Shown: piece after piece, positions 1-10,225 of the stretch | Layout of the letters: each line of letters begins with the position of its first letter | How positions within the stretch are numbered: the first letter of the stretch is position 1 | Source of the DNA: Rutidosis leptorrhynchoides | Lineage: Eukaryota; Streptophyta; Magnoliopsida; Asterales; Asteraceae | Direction of reading: 5' to 3' | NCBI RefSeq assembly: GCF_046630445.1 | Contig: NC_092337.1 | Coordinates: 365,186,001-365,250,000 of the forward strand | DNA length: 64,000 nt | The notes under the pieces: model-generated | Seen by the model: the letters and a program-made list of their open reading frames with translations, nothing else | Databases searched by the model: none | What the model was told of the DNA's origin: nothing | Made by a program: the position numbers and the translations under genes

Positions 1-1044
1 TTGAATCAAACAGAACCTGAGACAAAACATGCTAAAGTGTCAACCAAAAAGGTTGAGTGAAGTTCATAGGTTTAACAAAAAGTTTGTCGTTGTTTTAGAC
101 CACAAGATTTAGTTTGTAAAGTTGATCTCCTGCAGGATCAAAAAGTTATGCCAATGCGTGATATTTAGACTAAATGTTCAAGTTTTGCCCCATGACAAGT
201 TGTGTCTGTCCTTGTCGGTTTAATTTCATTATTAAGTAATACAATGACTTGGTCAAATGTATCAGGGACGTTACTCCCGATAGGCCTACCCCCAATAATT
301 AAGCATGCCGCAGCAATTAAAATTATCACTGTAGGGACTTAGTCGGACATAGCCGGGTATAGCATAGTTTAACAGTTTGGTAATTGTGTCTAAAGTGTAA
401 AAAGTAAAAACAGCATGTGTCTCACCCCAAGTAAAAGAAAGTTTGCTAGCAATAAAGAGGGGCTATGAATTCACCTTAGTAAGTAGAGAGAGAGTTATTC
501 CTCGGAATAAAGAGTTGAACGAGTGAGCAGGAAAGTCAACCTATTGACATTTAAGAGTAGTTAAGTGTTTTGCCCATGTTTAAGTTTAAGTATGTGTTTG
601 TTTTACTAAGTTTCTATTCCTAGTAAGTTACTATTTTTATAAAGTTTTTATTTTTAGAAAGTTTCTTATTTTACTAAGTTTCTATGACTAGAGAGTTTCT
701 ACTTTTATCAGTGTTTTCCATTTTAGGATACTTGCCGTATTAGATAAGCTTCCAATCACCCATTTTCCTTCGAATAGCTAATTTAGATCTAGGGGCTTGA
801 GCCATAGGACCCTTTAAATCGGAAATCCAAACCCTCTGCCTAGAATCTCATAGAAACCATTCGTCAAGAAAGTTCGAAGATCTATACATCTCTAATACAT
901 ATCCCAAAATGTTTTTATGTTACAATATAAGTAGTAGGTTATAGGTGCTAGTAATAGTAATAGTGTATACATGTTATTTATTTTATTTTTAATTGCATAT
1001 AATTTATAACATTATTTACATGTTTCGGTAAAAATAATAACCGA

Positions 1045-1108
1045 AGTAAAAAGTAAAAAGTAAAAAGTAAAAAGTAAAAAGTAAAAAAAATAAAAAGTAA
1101 GAAAAGAG
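1045..1108. repeat. (AAAAAGT)n microsatellite
   Basis: About eight tandem copies of a 7-bp AAAAAGT unit, with one imperfect copy near the end. It lies inside the LTR, downstream of its TATA box on the minus strand. Confidence 0.9.
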
Positions 1109-1181
1109 TACTTACTAGTAGTAATTCTTCAAAGAGAGAATGAGAAAAATTTTGGTGTGAGTTTGAATGAAAAATGAGGGG

Positions 1182-1189
1182 TATTTATA
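1182..1189 (-). promoter_or_regulatory. TATA box of the left LTR
   Basis: TATAAATA on the minus strand, about 690 bp from the LTR start. This is a sensible place for the U3/R boundary, with transcription running toward position 1. Confidence 0.5.
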
Positions 1190-1874
1190 CTTGAAAAAAT
1201 TAGGTAAAAAGAATAAAATAATTAAAAGAAAAAGAAATATTTTAATTCTTAATGGGATTTTAAAATTAAAAAGTATTAAATGTTAGGTCATGGGATAATG
1301 CATAAAATAAAATAATAAAAGTAGTTTTTCCATTACAATTTTTAATTAAAAAGTAATTTATTTATTTATTTATTTTTTTCATTTATTTTAAGGATTTTTT
1401 TTATATAAATAAACAAATTAATTTAATGCTTTTTCAAGAATATTTGTCAATAATATTCTATTTTATTTTATTTTTATTTTTTTATTTAATTAATAAATAC
1501 AAATTTTGCATTAAAATAATAAATAATTCGGTATTTTGTATTTTTAATAATAATTATGATTTTAATTATTAAACTATAGTTTTAGTAAGTTTGTAAATAT
1601 TATTACATTTATATATAATTAGATTCATTATATAGTTAAATATATAATACATTAACTAAATAATAAAAGTGATACAAAGTTTATATACTTAGTTAAATTA
1701 TGTCAAATTATATAAATTAATAATATATTATTTATTTAAGCGTACATTGTTGACTAAAAATTACTATTCGGTCAATATTTAATTGTATATAACAACCCTT
1801 AATACATATAGTCAGACATATAACCCTAGGGTTAATTCAGTAAATTTAGAAGTCGAAAAGTGAGGGTTGTTACA

Positions 1875-2106
1875 CGGAGAGATAATTAAATCCGCATTCG
1901 AAATGGCCTCTTAAATATGTATGCTGGATACGTCGGAGTTTGAGAAAAGTAGTCATTCCATAAATTAATACCCGCATTCTCACATCTCTATTAATAAAAA
2001 GTCGTGGGTTTCGTTGCACACGACGTATTGAACTTTGGCCTTCTTCTTCTTCGTCGGACGAGGTGGTATCAAACAAAATGTCGATACTTTGAGCTAAGAA
2101 ATCCAT
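1875..2106 (-). pseudogene. PIF/Harbinger transposase-like gene, 5' fragment
   Basis: The minus-strand reading starts at an ATG at 2106. An N-terminal part contains a Ser-Asp-Glu-rich stretch (TTSSDEEEE) and then Arg-rich sequence ending in NRD. The next part, in the neighbouring frame, reads NLWNDYFSQTPTYPAYIFKR followed by PFRMR, which is the conserved N-terminal block of plant Harbinger (ALP1/HARBI1-like) transposases. The two parts are out of frame, as if one base were lost from an Arg codon just after NRD. The reading stops abruptly at 1875, where the LTR begins, so the DDE nuclease domain is missing. It is a dead fragment; a domesticated ALP1-like host gene is the less likely source. 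Confidence 0.7.
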
Positions 2107-2172
2107 ATTTTATAAGTGAGATTTAACAAATTGCTAAGATGTTGTGTGAAAATTACGTTGGAGTGTATTGTG

Positions 2173-2180
2173 TTTATATA
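2173..2180 (-). promoter_or_regulatory. TATA box upstream of the Harbinger fragment
   Basis: TATATAAA on the minus strand, 67 bp upstream of the ATG at 2106. The spacing suits the core promoter of the truncated transposase gene. Confidence 0.45.
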
Positions 2181-2997
2181 GGAATAAAAAAAATAAAAAA
2201 TAAAAAATACTTAAAAGCATTAGCAACGCATATATTTTTCAGCCAGCCATATCGTGACACCTCATCTTCATGCCATCTCTCCTCTGCGTTTTTTGTTGAC
2301 AAACGTCTCGCTACAAATGCCCCATTACAAGCTTTTGTGGGTCGTTTCTCGTGACATGTGGGCGGCAATAAGGAGAAAAACGCCACCGCGTTATTTGTGG
2401 TCTAACATGAAAGAGTCGCCTCATGCGTGAATCAAGGTTTTAGTTATCAATCCGGCCATTGAATCAAACTTTGGTGTGCTCCGTACTAACTCAGACTTAT
2501 CGCCGCCTAAAGCTAACAAAATCACACATATATACAAACCCACAAGAACATACACATACACGAACATGAAGAGTTGAATGTCCGGTCCTGAAGACAAATG
2601 ACAGAGTTAAGTGAACGAGACGGTGCGATCCACATACTGTGAAATAGCGAACATGATAAACAGTCATAGGAACTTTTTAGTCAAACTTAAAATAACATTT
2701 CGGCATCTTAATTAATCCGCTCCAATCACTTTATTTTGTTGTGAACATGCATGTTAATCCTAAATAAATGTGGACATGAATCTAATTAAAAGTAATATAA
2801 CTTTATTTATACACACATAATTTATGAGATATCACTGTAAGACCTTTTTTAATTCGAAAATTTTAAGGAAAAACGGATCTAATCCGACCCGAATCTGCCC
2901 GGCCCATTTGATCTGTTAATTCTTTTGACCCGTTTGAACCCAAACCTAACCCGACCCGAATCAACTGCCAGGTGTAATCTAAAATAAAAGTTGTTCC
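2181..2997. other. Non-coding stretch without a recognised gene
   Basis: No long open frame and no recognised motif. Positions 2206-2400 probably belong to the upstream part of the Harbinger element, but I could not fix terminal inverted repeats. Positions 2400-2997 are AT-rich and unassigned. Confidence 0.4.
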
Positions 2998-3325
2998 AAT
3001 ATAACTCTGTAATTATCAAAGGGTTTCTGGCTCAACCGTTCAGTGTATTAATAAGACTTATTAACATTGAGGTTTTGAGTTCAACTCTCTTCGTGAACAA
3101 AAAAATACTACTTGTGCACCTTGCTCAGTGGTATATTGAAGTTGTGTAATGTCTTACGTTCGAACCTCACGAGGGTTTTCCTAGTTGGCCGCATTACCTG
3201 TTAGGTATGGATCGTATGATTTCCTCCCACACGTGACCCTGATTTGATCGGGTGAGTGACTCCACTTTTGTTGGACCACGTCGTTGACTCCCTAACCACC
3301 GTTGTTAAAGAAAAAATATAACTCT
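2998..3325 (+). mobile_element. SINE-like insertion with two tRNA-like heads and 11-bp target duplication
   Basis: An exact 11-bp direct repeat, AATATAACTCT, flanks the insert (2998-3008 and 3315-3325). Inside are two pol III-type promoter pairs in tandem: an A-box-like TGGCTCAACCG (3028-3038) with a B-box-like GAGTTCAACTC (3077-3087), then an A box TTGCTCAGTGG (3121-3131) with a B box CGTTCGAACCT (3157-3167). The first head ends in an A run (3099-3105) and the insert ends in an A-rich tail just before the second target copy. This is the layout of a tRNA-derived SINE inserted by target-primed reverse transcription, apparently dimeric. Neither head folds into an obvious complete tRNA. Confidence 0.7.
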
Positions 3326-3358
3326 TTAGTTACTTTAACTTTTCATGTATATAGTTGT

Positions 3359-4059
3359 TAATGATACGCATAATGATTTGTCTAAAAATAGGCAAGCATC
3401 TCGGCAAAAACCATACCCGGCACTAGGCGTCCCGGATTGCCAACTCCTTTTCTCGTCATCCGTCTGGCGTCTTCCCGGATATTCTACCATGACGGACAAA
3501 TGGCAAGACTAAGAACCTGGATGAAATACACGCAACCGGCACCGTACAGCCGGTCAAGATAATCATAACTAGGCACCGCAAAACCAGTCATCATAATCAT
3601 GACCGTGAAGAAACACTTGACAAGTGATCAGCGAGACCTACCCGGCTAGACTGGGAGCACTGTGATGCATTAACCGAAATCAACCCGCCGACACAACTGT
3701 CTCGGCATTCCAAACCTGCACAAAGACATTCTCCCGGGACAAGCACGATATCCCGGGGGAGAATGTATTGCCCCGGAGCAGGCACCCTGTCCCGGAATGA
3801 CCACTTGATCACGGAACAAGCATGCAAGCAAGCCGCATGCCACGTCAGCCCGCAAATCGACGGAAGTTCGTTAGGATCCGTTATTCCCTATGAAAGGGAC
3901 AGGTGCCACGTCACCTCTCGGGATTGACAAAGTTCGTTACAACCATGAAATGGACATGTGCCACGTCGGCATTCCCTCCATAACATCTATAAATACACAA
4001 GTGAGATCCTTCATTTGGACAACACTGGATGCATGAACGTTACTCTGCCAAAATCAATT
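3359..4059 (+). repeat. Tat element 5' LTR, first part (split by nested insertion)
   Basis: It matches the 3' LTR at 24212-24770 and continues at 17241 after the nested element. The U3 carries three TGCCACGTC motifs (about 3834, 3904 and 3957) and a hairpin-like pair, TCTCCCGGGA/TCCCGGGGGAGA (about 3730-3763), upstream of a TATA box. Compared with the 3' LTR it has 135 extra bp, between two TGCC copies at 3769 and 3904. Confidence 0.88.
3988..3995 (+). promoter_or_regulatory. TATA box of the Tat 5' LTR
   Basis: TATAAATA about 30 bp after the last CACGTC motif; the same sequence and context occur in the 3' LTR. Confidence 0.6.
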
Positions 4060-6376
4060 TGAAACGACCCAACCCGTATTAAAACCGGCCCATAATTTTT
4101 TTTCCTTTTAATACGCGTTAAATAACACTTTAGGTCCCAATTGTGTTTCCGTAAACATCTTTAATACAATAGAAGGTTTAATAAACATTAAAACATTTAA
4201 TACACTGATTAATTGTCCAAACGGACATACACGACCCGACTAGTTTAGTTTCCAACCAAAACCGAGCACGGTGATTTGGGGCTACGCTACCCAAATTCTA
4301 ATCGAGTACAAAAGCAAGAGCTTCTAAGCAACCTAGCCAAGATCTCTAATCCCCAAGCTTACCCGAGCCGCCAAGCATGCGATCCTATAAAAATAGCAAC
4401 AACGAGAGGGTAAGCTAACGCTTAGTGAATGATAATATACTACATACATATATATGTATAAAATGGACACGCCACACAAATATCAAATACCGCATACCGA
4501 ATCATCCATGTATAAGGCAACTACACTAAGCATACCGTACTATCTCTAAGCAACAAGCTAAAGATATCAACAAAGTGTAAGTTCACCAACGACGATGTGA
4601 ACAACGCCAATAAGCTACACCCGGAGGGTTAGCTACAACACAACATTACATTAATATATATAACAATAATAAACGAATAAGGTTAACCCCTTAACCCATT
4701 ACCGAATACCAAATGCCACAATGAAGATTGGCCGAGCTACACGAGCCTTAGTAATCCGAACCCACACGAGATTACTATCTTCGCAACATCGAGGTTGGCC
4801 GAACTACACGAGCCTTAGTAATCCGAAACTACACGAGATTACTACCTCAATAAGATGACCGAACTACACGAGTCATCGTGAATCCGAACTACACGCGATT
4901 CACTTCTCAACAATATCAACCCTTCGCCATTGGGGCTATAACATCCAAATCACAACCACGTGTGATAACGTACACACAAGCGTGTACCTCGCCAAAGGTG
5001 GTCAACCAAAACGCACAAACGTGCCAATTGGACTCATACAAAAGTCCATCAAATCCACCTATATGTGAAGTGAGCTCTATAGCCGAGAATCACTTCACCC
5101 GACCCGCACCCATCCTACACATACATATGCACATAGGATATTAACACTCACTTGTCGCCTTGAAGAAAATGCTTCCAAGTAATCCGCAACTCGTCAATGG
5201 AAAGTACCTAATCCATTATCACAAATTCAACAACACACTTAGATTGTATCTACAAACCAACCCAATTCGATACTTAGTGCAATTTCGACCCAAATGCACT
5301 TCCAAGGACAAACCGCGCTCAAACTAACCAATAATCACTAACACAAGTGATAATGGTCCTAATATGCCAATTAAACCCGAACACAAGTGTTAAACACTTA
5401 TCGTTCTCAAAATCGCCCATAAACCCTAATTTTGACCCATAAGGTCAAAATCTCACCATTTACAAGTTTTGACACCAAAACATATTTAACTCGGTTTTAT
5501 ACTTCGACTTAATCCTTTTTAAGTTTATAAACCTCATCGAATCAACATTCGGGTCATAATCCTCAACAAACCCTAATTTTGACTCTAGTCAAAATTAGTC
5601 AACCACGAAAACCCTAAAAGTCTCCAAAACAACAATAACCACTAATGCTAGTGATTGTACACCATTTACAAGTCTTAAACATGGTTAAATCATTAACCAA
5701 CCCAAAACCCGCCTTTAACACTTATAAACCCGAATCTTGGTGTTAATCTCCAATTAACAACTAAATGGGTTCCATCTATGAATCATACAATCAAAAGTCC
5801 CAAATTTGAATGATGAACACGAAAATGAAATTCGGAGTTAGAGCTTACCACTAGTATCACCGTGTAGCTAAGAACGAGGATAACAAACTTGTTAACTACG
5901 CCAAAGACCAAAACCCGCTTCTTCCTTTCCAAAATCCCACTTGAATCACTTGAGGAATTTATGTTTTGAGAGGAAAATAGGAAAGAAAAGGAAAAAGAAA
6001 ATAAAGAAAATGAGTGAGTGGATGAGGTTAAAGCCTCAAATCTGGCTCAAACGTGAAAAGACCAAAATGCCCTTTAACTTCATTTAAAATTACAAGAATC
6101 TTGTGCCAGTTCGTGCAGTATGCCGCGCCGCGGCCTTAAATGTCGCGCCGCGACATTTGCCTAGTTCTGGGATCATTTTTTGTCAAGCTTCTGATCTGGA
6201 TTCCAGTTAAATGCCGCGCCGCGGCCTCATTTGTCGCGCCGCGACACTCTGCTTTCCCTGATTCATTTTTCTCGCGTACAAACTTCAACATGCGAGTACA
6301 CCTTGAACCATCCGTAAACTAGCCGTACGCACACTTTACACCTATAAGTCATGTACGGGGAAAACAGTTTGTTACA
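4060..6376 (-). repeat. LTR copy 1 of the gag-only element (3' LTR)
   Basis: 2317 bp. Two GC-rich palindrome pairs lie near its minus-strand start (about 6121-6157 and 6212-6246), with cores CCGCGCCGCGG and TGTCGCGCCGCGACA. Positions 4725-4910 hold tandem units with the phrase GAACTACACGAG, the same phrase that is repeated in the internal region at 7196-7509. No convincing ORF. Confidence 0.93.
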
Positions 6377-6392
6377 ACTCTCCCCCACTTAG
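6377..6392 (-). promoter_or_regulatory. Polypurine tract before LTR copy 1
   Basis: The minus strand reads CTAAGTGGGGGAGAGT directly before the LTR start TGTAACA, the expected primer site for plus-strand DNA synthesis. Confidence 0.8.
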
Positions 6393-7024
6393 ATTCGATC
6401 ACGTTCTCGTGATCCTAGTCACGAACCCAAATGGACCCACACTCAATGGTCGTCGAACATGCATTTCAAACCGACTTCTACCACAAATTCGCTAACCCGA
6501 TGGTTAATCCAATGACAAATTACACACTTAATCGCATCCCGAGACGTACAATACACGCAACAACCGAAGTCTACAACGATCCCTTAGACAATTCTTCTCA
6601 AAGAATTACCCTTAACAGCTAAATCGTCACCCGCGATTTATCAAATTCCATAATTCCGAGCACTAGCACTAACTCAATCCCTCACATCGGGAAAACTCAA
6701 CCAATCTCGTATCGAGATACCAATCCCTTAGCATACCCTTACCGAGTACGACGTTAAAAACAACCAAGTCTCAACCTAAGGTCAACAACCCGAAGCGATG
6801 AAGACTGAACCAAACGAATCCTTACGGATAACACCAATCACTATACATCCCTTGTAGTGCGCAATACGACCAATACGCAACTACCGTAACATCATAATCC
6901 AACGGCTAAAACCGATAGCGCCCAAAACGACTATGGTAACGTTAATCCCAAGGTGTACAAAATCGACTATCGTCACACCCGTAGCAACATGTGAGCGAAA
7001 CACGGCTATTGCATCACTAATCAG

Positions 7025-7186
7025 ACAACATGGTCCTCACGACCCCACCATCGGCGTATAAAACAACCGATAGTTCACACAACATGGTCCTTACGACCCC
7101 ACCATTGGTGTATCAAACAGCCAATAGATCACACGACATGGTCCTTACGACCCCACCGTCGGTGTATAAAACAACCGACAGATCAC
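7025..7186. repeat. Three 54-bp tandem repeats
   Basis: Units start at 7025, 7079 and 7133. Each contains ATGGTCCT(T/C)ACGACCCCACC. The period is exactly 54 bp, so a plus-strand frame stays open through the array, but this is more likely non-coding spacer of a minus-strand element. Confidence 0.9.
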
Positions 7187-7195
7187 ACAACACGA

Positions 7196-7509
7196 AGGCA
7201 GGCCGAAAACACACGCGCCTTAGTGAATCCGAACTACACGCGACTCACTACCTTCACCACAACAACACTTGGGATTGGCCGAACTACACGCGCCTTAGTG
7301 AATCCGAACTACACGAGAGTCACTATCCCGGAGGAATGACCGAACTACACGAGTCATTTGTGAATCCGAACTACACGAGACTCACTCCTCAATATAATGA
7401 CCGAAACCACACGAGTCATTTGTGAATCCGAACTACACGCGACTCACTTCAACAATAAGATGACCGAAACCACACGCGTCATCGTGAATCCAAAACCACA
7501 CGCGATCCA
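7196..7509. repeat. Imperfect tandem array with the GAACTACACG phrase
   Basis: About five degenerate units of roughly 55-65 bp, alternating GACCGAACTACACGAGTCAT with TGAATCCGAACTACACGCG. The same phrase array lies in each LTR (4725-4910 and equivalents). Confidence 0.85.
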
Positions 7510-7512
7510 CTA

Positions 7513-7769
7513 CCATGATGAAGTCAGCGGACCCAAAGATCATGCTTCACCAATCTCAACACTGGATGAAGTCAGCGGACCCCGTCAACGGTCATGCTTC
7601 ACCGATATAACACCTCGCTCATGATGAAGTCAGCGGACCCCGAAGGTCGTGCTCCACCCATCGTATACTCCCATGATGAAGTCAGTGGACTCTAAAGGTC
7701 ATGCTTCATCAATCACCAATACCATGATGAAGTCAGCGGACTCCGAAAGTCATGCTTCATAAATCAACG
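7513..7769. repeat. Five tandem repeats with ATGATGAAGTCAGCGGAC
   Basis: Units of about 47-59 bp. Each begins near GATGAAGTCAG(C/T)GGAC and contains GTCATGCTTCA or a variant. The array is absent from the second internal segment, where a deletion removed it. Confidence 0.88.
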
Positions 7770-8867
7770 CCCTTTTGGCCTCGAACGACGAGTAGCGTAA
7801 CATCGCGCTCTGCTACGCCATAGTGAATCCTAACGGATACCACTAACCATTCACACACTAGAGCAAGAACCACCTATATCAAACATAGGCACAAAACAAT
7901 AATTCTCTAGAAGAGAATCCGACACACACCTCCCTTAACCGAAGGATTTCACCTTGCTCACCAAACACGTCCATTATCTCTCAACGAGATTTACCACATT
8001 ACCACCTCGGTGATAATTCAAATCCAAACCATAAGTACAATTTATCCGAAATTGTAATCTACCACAAATCGACCAAAACCAGGTCTCGACAACATTTTCC
8101 GGATCTACCAAAAGCATCATCCGAAATCTCACACTAAAACTTCCTCGTGCGGGAGTGTAACTCCCCCACTTGGAACTACGTCCCATATCCACAACTCGTA
8201 CAACCGTACAATGCTACCAAAGGTAAACTTTACAAACGATTGGGCACACACGACCCATCACCATATCTTGCTCCAGCCTTGAGCACACGAAGGATTTCAA
8301 TCAATCCTTAAACACTTCGAACAAAAAGTGTACCACGATTACACAAACCACACCCTCGCAATCATCCAATTGCTCTAGTTTGTCAAATTTCACCCGATCA
8401 CTCATGTACCTAAGGGTTTCACTTCGGTACCCTAAGTACAATGTAACCGCAACATAATCGGAGTTGAACACCACGCTAGTAGGTATAAAAGAGGCACCTA
8501 ATGTCGCGTCATATAAACTCCATTACCAACATACATCGAGATTCAAAACACTCGATCTCAAGGGTTCCAACCACCCGACGAACCTCATGGTTCATCAACT
8601 TCCACACTATAGCGAACACGCGCTTAACAATCGAACACCAAAACCCATTTCCATGGCTTGGTAGAAACATTTCTCAAATACTAAGGAATGCTTGGTTACG
8701 CCAAGTCTTACGCCCTTTGCCCAACAATCAAAACTTCACCATAGGGTACTTCCATTAGGAACGTCACCCATAACAACACTATGCACAACACAATGCATTT
8801 AACAAATTCAAATTCAACGGCACTTAATAAATAATCAAAGAACATATTTATTAAAACGAAACGTACC

Positions 8868-9809
8868 TTAACGTCTCCTTGCCGCACCCGTCCCCGCTAA
8901 CTTGGGACATTCCAACTTACGATGTCCTTCTTCTTGGCAGTTGAAGCACACCATGCCATCACCCTTTGGCACCGAACATTCCCACGACTTGTGACCCCTC
9001 ATGCCACAATTGTAACATCTAGACGCACTAGAATCCGGTATACCCGTCCGTGTACCACCCGTGCTCACACTCGGACCCTTAGTCCTCTTACTCGGAGCAC
9101 CATACGAAACAACCCTTCTCTCACTTGAAGGTTCACCAATCTTTGATCGCGTATACGACTCGAAACCTCTAGCCACGGTGAATAATTCCGCAAACGATTT
9201 CGCGTGACCCCGGCTAATCTTATTCTTCAAGTCATCATTCAAGGTTCGATAGAAATCTTGCATCAACAAATTATCATTCCCCAAATACTCCGGGCAAAAA
9301 CGAGCCTTCGCCATAAAGGTCGTCTTGAGAGTATTCAAATCCATAGAACCCTGTTGCAAATTTCGCAACTCATTAGGCATTTCCGACAAATCGGCTGAAG
9401 TCCGGAACTCCTCGAAGAATTCCTTCTTAAACCCGTCCCACGATAACGCCATAAACGGTTCACCACCGACAAAATCAATCTTACCATCCAACCAATCCTT
9501 TGCCCTACCCCGCAATTAACTAGTAGCGAGTCTCGTCTTCTTCTCAGGAGGGCATTCAATAGTACGAAAACACCCTTCGACATCCGAGATCCAAGTTGTG
9601 CTAACTAAAGGATCCGGTTTCCCGTCATACATCGGGGGTTTAGTCCTCATGAAGCTCTTAAGACAACGCTCCATTTCACTACTACCCCGAAATTCGGAAT
9701 ACTTCCTATCCATTTCTTCTCGAAACGCACTCATTTGCTCCGTAACGGCGGCCGCAACTCTAGAGTTAAACTCCTCGTCATTCATCTCGATCTCGTTTCG
9801 CGTCGTCAT
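8868..9809 (-). pseudogene. Gag of the gag-only element, copy 1 (internal stop)
   Basis: Minus-strand gag-like reading of 314 codons. The start is set at the ATG at 9809 (MTTRNEIE), because sequence upstream of it has no Gag character. The N-terminal part contains EEMDRKYSEFRGSSEMERCL and the phrase PPMYDGKPDP, typical of plant Ty3/Gypsy Gag. A TAA at 9516-9518 interrupts the conserved step between LATS and LRGRAKDWLDG. The C-terminal part has the capsid-like FKKEFFEEF region and two CCHC zinc knuckles, CYNCGMRGHKSWEC and CFNCQEEGHRKLEC, then a basic tail. Gag would package element RNA into particles. No protease or polymerase follows. Copy 2 has the same stop. Confidence 0.85.
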
Positions 9810-10207
9810 TCTAAAGAATGCAAAACGATTAGTCCATGAACGTATAAAACAACACGCATAACACCGCCCCATCTTGCTCAACACTCGTCGTACATCACTT
9901 GTTAGAAACGATTTGCACCCGTAATAAGGTTTGCAAGTCCTTATTACGCACACACGTCGTCTCAACTCGTTAGTACAACGACCGCCTCGCTCGATGATAT
10001 AACCAACACAACGACGATTCCACACGATATAAAAACACGCAAGGGAATAGCATCACAACACAAGCCAAAAATCCTAGTTAGTCCACCTACAAACAAGGCA
10101 CTAACTATAACCCGTTCCGACCCGTTCACCTACAAGTCCCGCAATAAATAAGCACACACAAAAGTCTAAGTCTAGGCACCTATCTCAAGTCGCCTAAATC
10201 CCTTAGA

Positions 10208-10223
10208 CCATGCTCTGATACCA
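10208..10223 (-). promoter_or_regulatory. Primer binding site (initiator tRNA-Met type), copy 1
   Basis: The minus strand reads TGGTATCAGAGCATGG two bases after the end of LTR copy 2. This is the common plant retroelement PBS complementary to the 3' end of initiator tRNA-Met. Confidence 0.9.
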
Positions 10224-10225
10224 CT

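Larger units (their letters stand above)
1..1874 (-). mobile_element. Partial LTR of a minus-strand LTR retrotransposon
   Basis: Read on the minus strand, the sequence begins at 1874 with TGTAACAACCCTC, a typical TG...CA LTR start, and runs left out of the window. A TATA box lies about 690 bp in. Positions 1-130 read on the minus strand (TTAAACCTATGAAC, then a CAACC/GGTTG inverted pair) resemble the U5 part of the Tekay-like LTRs at 30890-30950, so this is probably a related family. No primer binding site or coding region appears before the window edge. The right boundary interrupts a Harbinger gene, so CGGAG (1875-1879) may be the target duplication; the other end lies outside the window. 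Positions 590-720 repeat short AAGTTTCTA motifs. Confidence 0.75.

Noticed and set aside
3121-3167. A possible tRNA gene (A and B boxes)
   Set aside because: No complete cloverleaf or acceptor stem seen; TSD and tail indicate a SINE.
4878-5144. 88-codon ORF conserved in all three LTRs (also 11044 and 15737)
   Set aside because: It lies antisense in LTR sequence and starts in the tandem repeat; LTR identity alone explains its conservation.
6140-6322. 60-codon ORF repeated at 12306 and 16999
   Set aside because: It is a reading through the GC palindromes of the LTR, without coding character.
7030-7425. 131-codon ORF over the tandem repeats
   Set aside because: It stays open only because the repeat period is a multiple of three; it is on the strand opposite gag and absent from the other unit.
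7513-7769. Regular repeats with variable parts, reminiscent of a CRISPR array
   Set aside because: Plant nuclear DNA, degenerate units, no cas genes; it is tandem repeat spacer of a retroelement.
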